A stretch of DNA of 64,000 nucleotides from Rugosimonospora sp040255525 (GTDB taxonomy: Bacteria > Actinomycetota > Actinomycetes > Mycobacteriales > Micromonosporaceae). Location: positions 1 to 64,000 of the forward strand of contig JBDZVD010000025.1 of NCBI GenBank assembly GCA_040255525.1, written 5' to 3'. Made by a program: the position numbers and the translations under genes. This document shows, piece by piece, positions 59,759 to 64,000 of this stretch; position 1 is the stretch's first letter, and each line of letters starts with the position of its first letter. The notes beneath the pieces are model-generated. The model saw only the letters and a program-made list of their open reading frames with translations, was not told the origin of the DNA and did not search any database.

Positions 59759-60799
59759 ATGAATGCCCTCCAACACGTCCCCAGAGCGCCCAGCGGCAGC
59801 CGGCTCCGGCTGCTGCTGGGCTCCGTCTTCGCCGCGGTCCTCGCGGCGGCGACCGTGCTCCTGCCCAGCCCGGCGCACGCGGCGACGCAGATCTGTTCGA
59901 ACCAGACCGGTAACAACGGCGGCATGTACTACCAGATGTGGTCGGCCGGTCAGGGTTCGGCCTGCATCACGCTGAACTCGAGCAACAGTTACTCCACCAG
60001 TTGGAGCGGCATCGGGGACTTCGTCGCCGGTGTCGGCTGGAACCCGGGCAGCACCCAGTCGATCACCTACAACAGCAGCCTCAACGCCTCCGGCGGCACC
60101 GCATTGATGTCGCTGTACGGCTGGTCGACCAACCCGCTGGTCGAGTACTACGTCATCGACAACTGGAAGGGTTCGCCGAACACCGCCGGTCAGAACATGG
60201 GCACGATGACCAGCGATGGCGGTACGTACACCATCATCAAGCACCAGCAGGTCAACCAGCCCTCGATCCAGGGCACCACGACCTTCTGGCAGTACCTGGC
60301 GATCCGGACCTCGCCGCGCAGCAGCGGGACGATCACGTTCTCCAACTTCGTCAACGCCTGGGCCAGCCACGGCATGAATCTGGGCTCGATGAACTACCAG
60401 ATCATGGCGACCGAGGCCTGGGGTGGCGGTAGCGGCAACTCCAGCGTCACGGTCAGCCAAGGCGGTGGCGGCGGCGGTGGCACCGGTGGCGGCGGCGGTG
60501 GTGGCACCGGCGGCGGCGGTGGCGGTGGCACCGGTGGCTGCACCGCGACGCTGTCGGCCGGGACGGTCGGGAGCAACTGGTACAACCTCAACGTCTCGGT
60601 CTCCGGCTCCAACAGCTGGACCGTGACGGTGAACATGGTGGCTCCCGCGGTCGTCTACTCCACCTGGAACGTCAGCGCGTCCTGGCCCAGCCAGTACGTC
60701 ATGGTCGCCAAACCCAACGGAAGCGGCAACAACTGGGGCTTCACAGTGGCGACCAACGGCCAATGGACATGGCCGTCCATCTCCTGCAGCACAGGGTAA
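59759..60799 (+). CDS. Secreted GH11 endo-1,4-beta-xylanase with CBM2-like domain
   Basis: A 346-aa secreted xylanase. The signal peptide runs to an AHA-ATQ cleavage site at residue 41. The GH11 domain (about 45-232) has the nucleophile Glu129 in LVEYYVIDNW and the acid/base Glu219 in MATEAWGGGSG. A 29-residue glycine/threonine linker, encoded by GGCGGT/GGTGGC repeats, leads to a C-terminal ~86-aa carbohydrate-binding module starting CTATLSAGTVGSNWYNLNVSV and rich in surface tryptophans. It depolymerises arabinoxylan outside the cell. AAGGAGG precedes the ATG. Upstream CGAAA palindromes suggest induction by xylo-oligosaccharides. Confidence 0.94.
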   Translation: MNALQHVPRAPSGSRLRLLLGSVFAAVLAAATVLLPSPAHAATQICSNQTGNNGGMYYQMWSAGQGSACITLNSSNSYSTSWSGIGDFVAGVGWNPGSTQSITYNSSLNASGGTALMSLYGWSTNPLVEYYVIDNWKGSPNTAGQNMGTMTSDGGTYTIIKHQQVNQPSIQGTTTFWQYLAIRTSPRSSGTITFSNFVNAWASHGMNLGSMNYQIMATEAWGGGSGNSSVTVSQGGGGGGGTGGGGGGGTGGGGGGGTGGCTATLSAGTVGSNWYNLNVSVSGSNSWTVTVNMVAPAVVYSTWNVSASWPSQYVMVAKPNGSGNNWGFTVATNGQWTWPSISCSTG

Positions 60800-60825
60800 C
60801 CCCTCCGGCGGTGCTGGTCACCGCG

Positions 60826-60855
60826 CTTGACGGCCGGCCATGGCCGGCCGTCAAG
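60826..60855. terminator. 30-bp perfect palindrome after the xylanase
   Basis: CTTGACGGCCGGCCA joins its exact complement without a spacer, 27 bp after the xylanase stop codon. The 15-bp stem is a probable terminator for the xylanase transcript. Confidence 0.7.
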
Positions 60856-60883
60856 GCCAGGTGCGGTGACCCATCGCTGGATC

Positions 60884-60916
60884 GTGGTGCGCGCCGGCGT
60901 AGCCGGCGCGCACCAC
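60884..60916. terminator. Second hairpin, 15-bp stem with 3-nt loop
   Basis: GTGGTGCGCGCCGGC - GTA - GCCGGCGCGCACCAC is an exact inverted repeat lying between the xylanase and the convergent geranylgeranyl-reductase-like gene. It probably acts in the opposite direction to, or together with, the hairpin at 60826. Nothing else is seen up to 61105. Confidence 0.68.
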
Positions 60917-61105
60917 TCCACTGTGGACCGGGGGCTACCGGTACTGCCCGCTCAGTACCGGCTCCCGGTCGACCGCGACATCGGTGCCCTGGGCGCAGCG
61001 CGTACAGTCCGGCCAGCGTCGCGCCGTGCGGCGGGACGCCGGTCGCCGGACCGAGCCACCGACCCGGCGCGGCGCCGCGCACCCGGCCAGCCCGACCGGA
61101 GCCGA

Positions 61106-62239
61106 TCAGCGCAGGTGGCGCGCGATGGTGGCGAGCGTCCTGGCGCGCAGCAGCCCGTCGGCCAGGCCCAGGTCGACGATCGAGTCGAAGGCGCGCTGAT
61201 CCCGCGCTGCCGCCTGGACCGCGGCGTCGACCACCCGGGCGCGGCCGGTGAGGCGGGCGGCGAGCCGGCTGTGCCGCAGGTGCCGACCCAACCGACGGCG
61301 CAGTGCCTGGCTGTAGAGGCGGGCCGGCGCGGTGCCGGCCCCGCCCGCCCGGGCGGCGTGCGCGGCGGCCCGTCCGGCCAGGGAACCGGAGAGCACCGCG
61401 TAGAAGATGCCCTCGCCGGTGAACGGGTTGATCAGGGAGTACGCGTCGCCGGCCAGCAGCAGCCGGTTCCGCCCGGGGATCGGGCGGTGGGTGGACAGTG
61501 GAAGGTGGTGCGCCCGTAGCCCGTCGGCCCTCCCGATGTCCACGCCGGGCAGCAGCGCGGCGAGCCGGTCGAGCAGGTGCGCCCGGGACAGCGCGGTTCC
61601 GCGCAGCACCTCGCCGTACCCGATGTTCGCGCGGCCGTCGCCGATCGGGAAGCTCCACGCGTACGCCGGCCACTGCGCCGCCGGCGCGGTGACGATGAGC
61701 TGCTCGGCCGCGTCCAGCGCGGGCGCGTACCCGCGGATCGCGAGCGCGACGTGCCCCTCCGGATTGGCCGGCTGGCCGAGGCCACGGCGTACCAGCGAAT
61801 AGGCGCCGTCGGCGCCGACCACGGTGCCCGCCGAGAACTGCCCGTCGAGCACGACGCGGTCCGGTCGTTCCTCGATGGTGTGCACCGGGTGCCGGATCAG
61901 GGTCGCGCCCGCGGCGACCGCCGCGTCGACCAGGCGGGCGTCGAATACGGCACGGGGGATGGTGTAGTTCGGCCGGGGCAGCCGGCGAGCGACGGCCGCA
62001 CCATTCGGCCCGACGAGGTGCAGTGCGGGCACCGGCGCGTACCCGTCGGCCAGCCCGGTGACGCCGAGCCCGCGCAGGAGGTCGAGGGTGTGCGCGGCGA
62101 TGCCGTCGCCGCACGCCTTGTCGCGCGGAAACGTCGCCCGGTCCAGCAGGAGGACGCTCGCGCCCAACCGCCGCGCGGCGAGCGCGGCGGCCGTTCCGGC
62201 CGGACCCGCGCCGATGATCGCCACATCGTACCGGTCCAT
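61106..62239 (-). CDS. Geranylgeranyl reductase family FAD-dependent oxidoreductase
   Basis: A 377-aa flavoprotein of the GGR/menaquinone-reductase-like family. The FAD fold opens with DVAIIGAGPAGTAAALAARRLG, the family's substrate-side motif appears as FPRDKACGDGIAAHTLDLL, and the second FAD motif is RNRLLLAGDAYSLINPFTGEGIFYA. Family members reduce double bonds in isoprenoid chains (archaeal lipids, menaquinone MenJ, chlorophyll). It is predicted to be cytosolic or membrane-peripheral. In actinomycetes a role in menaquinone saturation is plausible. The ATG at 62239 starts the domain directly. Confidence 0.9.
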   Translation of the reverse strand: MDRYDVAIIGAGPAGTAAALAARRLGASVLLLDRATFPRDKACGDGIAAHTLDLLRGLGVTGLADGYAPVPALHLVGPNGAAVARRLPRPNYTIPRAVFDARLVDAAVAAGATLIRHPVHTIEERPDRVVLDGQFSAGTVVGADGAYSLVRRGLGQPANPEGHVALAIRGYAPALDAAEQLIVTAPAAQWPAYAWSFPIGDGRANIGYGEVLRGTALSRAHLLDRLAALLPGVDIGRADGLRAHHLPLSTHRPIPGRNRLLLAGDAYSLINPFTGEGIFYAVLSGSLAGRAAAHAARAGGAGTAPARLYSQALRRRLGRHLRHSRLAARLTGRARVVDAAVQAAARDQRAFDSIVDLGLADGLLRARTLATIARHLR

Positions 62240-62498
62240 CAGGGCGCCGGGTGGCAGGCTCCGGATCCCGCGCGCGCTTCCCGCGCCGGCTCACCGGGAC
62301 GGATGAGGCCCATCGCCTCACCTTACCGACCCCCGGGACGTCACCAGAGCCGGTTGGACCAAAGCGCGGGCGCCGCCCCGGCCCACGTCCCCGCGGTGGG
62401 GCGCACACCATGTCCGGTACCCGGCGCGGCCCGGTGGCTAGGTTCCCACTGCCGGGGCGTGTACGCGGGCCGGCACTCCCAAGGAATCCGGCAGGTTC

Positions 62499-62522
62499 GG
62501 ACCCTCGGACCCTCGGACCCTC
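62499..62522. repeat. Three 8-bp tandem repeats (GGACCCTC)
   Basis: GGACCCTC is repeated three times just before the strong hairpin at 62530. The stretch from 62240 to 62498 shows no gene or structure that I can support. Confidence 0.7.
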
Positions 62523-62529
62523 GGGGCGC

Positions 62530-62565
62530 GGGGCGGTCCCCACGTCGCGGTGTGGGGACCGCCCC
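62530..62565. terminator. Hairpin with 14-bp perfect stem
   Basis: GGGGCGGTCCCCAC and GTGGGGACCGCCCC pair perfectly around an 8-nt loop. It lies directly downstream, on the minus strand, of the coding-like tail at 62589, and would terminate such a transcript. It also insulates the geranylgeranyl-reductase gene. Confidence 0.7.
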
Positions 62566-62588
62566 GGCGCGCGAGGCGCAGCCGGCGG

Positions 62589-62690
62589 TCAGCGGACGTC
62601 GGCGGGCAGCGCCAGCGCCGGGTTCGACGCGGCGGCCCGCACGCCGGTGATACCCGCGGCGCGGCCGCGTCGTCCACGGTTTCCGCCGCT
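62589..62690 (-). pseudogene. Possible 3' remnant of a lost gene
   Basis: The minus strand reads AAGITGVRAAASNPALALPA then DVR and a stop codon at 62589, 24 bp before a terminator-like hairpin. The peptide looks like a real protein C-terminus, but its upstream part degenerates within ~35 codons, and the P450 gene begins immediately beyond on the other strand. No family assigned. Confidence 0.3.
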
Positions 62691-62710
62691 CGCGTGGGCA
62701 TCATGGAGTG

Positions 62711-64000
62711 GTGACGGTTCCTCGCCCGCCGGGCGGCAGGCTGAGCACGCTGCGCGACATGCGCCACGACCCGCTGGGATTCCTCACCCGGGTACGGCGC
62801 GAGTGCGGCGTGATCGCTCAGCTTCCGATGCCGGGTGCGCGGCACTACCTGGTGAGCGACCCGGCAGAGATCCAGCGGGCGCTGACCGCGACCGGCCGCG
62901 AGTACGGCAAGGGGCAGAGCCGGTCCACGGACCCGGACCGGCCCGGGTACCAGCCGCTGCAACGGATCCTCGGCCAGGGGCTGCTCACCAGCGCCGGCCC
63001 GTTGTGGCGCCGGCAGCGCCGGCTGATCCAGCCGATGTTCCATCACGCCCGCATCGCGGAGTACTGCGACGTGTTCGCCCGGCTCGCGTTCCGCACCGGC
63101 TCCGGTTGGCGCGACGGCGAGGTGCGCGATGTGCACACCGACATGACCGAGCTGACGCTCGCCATCGTCGCGCGCACGGTCTTCGACGTCGACCTCGACG
63201 CGGCGCTCGTCACGCAGATCCGCCAGTGGCTCGGCGAGAACATGGCCACCGCGCGCCGCGGCGCCGACCTGCCGTGGATGCGCTTCCTCGACCTGGTGCC
63301 GCTGCCGTCCACCCGGCGCTGGAACGCCGACCGGCGCAAGCTCGACGGCATGGTCCACGACCTGATCGCCGAGCGCCGCGGCGCCGGTGGGTCCGGCAGC
63401 GACCTGCTGAGCCTGCTACTGGCGGCACGGGATCCGGAGACCGGCGAGGCCATGCCGGACAGTCAGGTCCGGGACGAGGCGGTGACGCTGCTGCTGGCCG
63501 GGCACGAGACCACCGCGAACGCGCTCGCCTGGAGCCTGCACCTGCTCGGCACGCACCCGAAGGCACAGACCCGGCTGCGGGCCGAACTCGACGAGGTGCT
63601 CGGTGCGGCCCCGGAGGCGGGCGGGCACGCACCGGGAGAGCGCCTGCTGGGCGGCCGGCTGCCGGGCGCGGCGGACCTGCCCCGGCTGCCGTACACCCTG
63701 GCGGTGGTGCGCGAGGCGATGCGCCTGTACCCGCCGGCCTGGATCGTCGCCCGCCGGATGCTCACCTCCCGGGAGGTCTGCGGGTACCGGCTGCCGGCCC
63801 GCTCCATGCTCGTGTTCACGCCGTGGGTGGTGCACCGCGATCCGACCTGGTGGCCGGAGCCGGACAGCTTCCGGCCGGAGCGGTGGTTGGCGCCATCGGA
63901 GCGGCCCCGGTACGCGTACTTCCCGTTCGGCGGCGGTCCCCGCCAGTGCATCGGCAACGGGTTCGCCGAGGCGGAGGCGGTGATGGCGCTCGCGGCGCTG
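62711..64000 (+). CDS. Cytochrome P450, partial (runs off the window)
   Basis: At least 430 aa of a haem-thiolate monooxygenase, open at the right edge. The I-helix is LLLAGHETTANALAW (residues 260-274), the ExxR motif is E335-x-x-R338 in REAMRLYPPAW, the PERF-like segment is FRPERW, and the haem-ligand loop is FPFGGGPRQCIGNGFAEAE with Cys413. The pattern AGHETT and PFGGGPRQCIG places it near the CYP102/CYP4-like fatty-acid or terpenoid hydroxylases rather than typical actinomycete class I P450s. Start GTG at 62711 (or 62708). It is absent from any simple closed-frame listing because no stop codon is reached. Confidence 0.92.
   Translation, partial: MTVPRPPGGRLSTLRDMRHDPLGFLTRVRRECGVIAQLPMPGARHYLVSDPAEIQRALTATGREYGKGQSRSTDPDRPGYQPLQRILGQGLLTSAGPLWRRQRRLIQPMFHHARIAEYCDVFARLAFRTGSGWRDGEVRDVHTDMTELTLAIVARTVFDVDLDAALVTQIRQWLGENMATARRGADLPWMRFLDLVPLPSTRRWNADRRKLDGMVHDLIAERRGAGGSGSDLLSLLLAARDPETGEAMPDSQVRDEAVTLLLAGHETTANALAWSLHLLGTHPKAQTRLRAELDEVLGAAPEAGGHAPGERLLGGRLPGAADLPRLPYTLAVVREAMRLYPPAWIVARRMLTSREVCGYRLPARSMLVFTPWVVHRDPTWWPEPDSFRPERWLAPSERPRYAYFPFGGGPRQCIGNGFAEAEAVMALAAL

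Overview
The window is high-GC DNA (I estimate above 70% G+C) with many GTG/TTG starts, ATGA/GTGA overlaps and long spurious reverse-strand reading frames. The gene families point to a filamentous-type actinomycete: a mycothiol-family isomerase-domain protein, an F420-type LLM oxidoreductase, a DUF574 methyltransferase, a class F sortase, a LigD-type PE-POL protein and a class I lysyl-tRNA synthetase. Micromonosporaceae is my best guess, but nothing here proves the family. I saw no rRNA, tRNA, CRISPR array, insertion sequence or prophage.

Layout. 1-13.7 kb: single genes and small regulator/enzyme pairs. These include a 3-hydroxyisobutyrate-dehydrogenase-like gene and a TetR gene sharing ATGAC-N4-GTCAT operators, then SIS, ABC-F, VOC, AraC and LtrA genes, a large disordered membrane protein, a metallophosphoesterase and a divergent LysR/SDR pair. 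13.9-25.8 kb: DUF4331, DUF488, a SnoaL remnant beside an HxlR gene, class I lysS, a LigD-like PE-POL protein, a coupled MRJP/DUF6098 pair, class F sortase, DedA, and a run of three decayed genes (histidine kinase, small membrane protein, SDR).

25.8-35.2 kb: a glycosyltransferase and a GlsB-type protein, then a divergent CDP-alcohol phosphatidyltransferase and a seven-gene same-strand run: BchC-like zinc-free dehydrogenase, catalytically altered PTPS-fold protein, GT4 glycosyltransferase, SAM methyltransferase, LPG-synthase-type membrane protein, RibD-C-type reductase and GTP cyclohydrolase II. It looks like a pathway to a modified, possibly glycosylated and membrane-associated, pterin or pyrimidine. 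To my knowledge its product is not described.

35.3-51.1 kb: a Tat-exported beta-helix protein, sdhCAB (type B) divergent from a LysR gene, acetyl xylan esterase, an SRPBCC protein, a DGPF/ECF42 sigma pair, an alpha/beta hydrolase, a LysR/YceI pair, a frameshifted GH65 gene, an F420-type LLM oxidoreductase and a TMEM175-like channel.

51.8-58.4 kb: the most interesting region. A tightly overlapping operon encodes a compact AlgD/UGDH-like dehydrogenase, an egghead-like GT2 synthase, an AlgG-like mannuronan C5-epimerase with the DPH catalytic motif, an OafA-type acetyltransferase with an SGNH domain and a PL7 alginate lyase, and ends in a strong hairpin. This is the logic of alginate synthesis (precursor oxidation, polymerisation, epimerisation, O-acetylation, lysis) in a Gram-positive, without the outer-membrane and PilZ components known from Pseudomonas.

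58.4-64 kb: a DUF574 methyltransferase, a GH11 xylanase with CGAAA-type operator sequences and two perfect hairpins behind it, a geranylgeranyl-reductase-like flavoprotein, and a cytochrome P450 that runs off the right edge.
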